From Drosophila persimilis (lineage: Eukaryota; Arthropoda; Insecta; Diptera; Drosophilidae): a stretch of 64,000 bases of DNA. The stretch spans positions 17,670,001 to 17,734,000 of the forward strand of contig NW_020825288.1 of the NCBI RefSeq assembly GCF_003286085.1, read 5' to 3'. Below, one piece after another: positions 63,940-64,000 of this stretch (positions are counted from its first letter, which is position 1; each line of letters begins with the position of its first letter). The notes under the pieces were generated by a model. The model searched no databases and was not told the DNA's origin. It worked only from the letters and a program-made list of their open reading frames with translations. The position numbers were made by a program, and so were the translations under genes.

Positions 63940-64000
63940 CTAAAGAGAACTAAAGAGAGAAGAGAAAACACAAACAGAGATCAGTTGGTCAGTCGATAGA

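Overview
This window is Drosophila nuclear DNA, on Muller element E by gene content. The evidence is recognisable fly proteins with short GT-AG introns next to very long ones, Drosophila core-promoter motifs (Motif 1, DRE), abundant GAGA and CA microsatellites, and decayed non-LTR retrotransposons. I cannot fix the species. In D. melanogaster pointed (94E) lies far from pink and belle (85A), so this genome has a rearranged element E; an obscura-group species is my best guess, but that is inference.

Layout. (1) Positions 1 to about 45,000 hold the 5' two-thirds of pointed (pnt, P2 isoform) on the minus strand. Five coding exons (37520-37170, 34268-34187, 2491-2375, 1663-1460, 524-246) encode the first 344 residues, including the MAPK site and the Pointed/SAM domain. 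The ETS-domain exons lie beyond position 1. The exons are separated by large introns, one of 31.7 kb, full of microsatellites and degenerate tandem repeats. A second ORF just upstream of the third coding exon (2813-2579) looks like an alternative first coding exon. A 5' UTR exon with a GAGA-rich promoter is proposed around 44.2-45.1 kb. (2) About 46.4-55.4 kb is a repeat-rich gap: a minus-strand retrotransposon ORF1 fragment, a decayed plus-strand LOA/I-like element carrying a nested 5'-truncated R1-clade insertion with a 16-bp target-site duplication, a jockey-like ORF1 fragment, and a 0.8-kb minisatellite with higher-order structure. (3) 55.7-58.5 kb holds pink (p, HPS5 homologue) on the plus strand, complete in three exons behind a Motif 1 promoter element. 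(4) 59.55 kb to the end holds belle (bel, Ded1/DDX3 DEAD-box helicase) on the plus strand, complete in four coding exons behind a DRE.

The genes are functionally unrelated: Pointed is the nuclear Ets effector of EGFR/Ras/MAPK signalling, Pink a BLOC-2 subunit for lysosome-related organelles, and Belle a translational and RNA-regulatory helicase. The most interesting signals are an in-frame 34-codon open extension after the belle stop codon, the candidate alternative pnt first exon whose splice phase fits, the apparent rearrangement junction filled with nested retrotransposons, a cluster of paired CGATA (BEAF-32-like) motifs inside the long pnt intron, and a dispersed CAGTGTGGCTTAGC-type motif.
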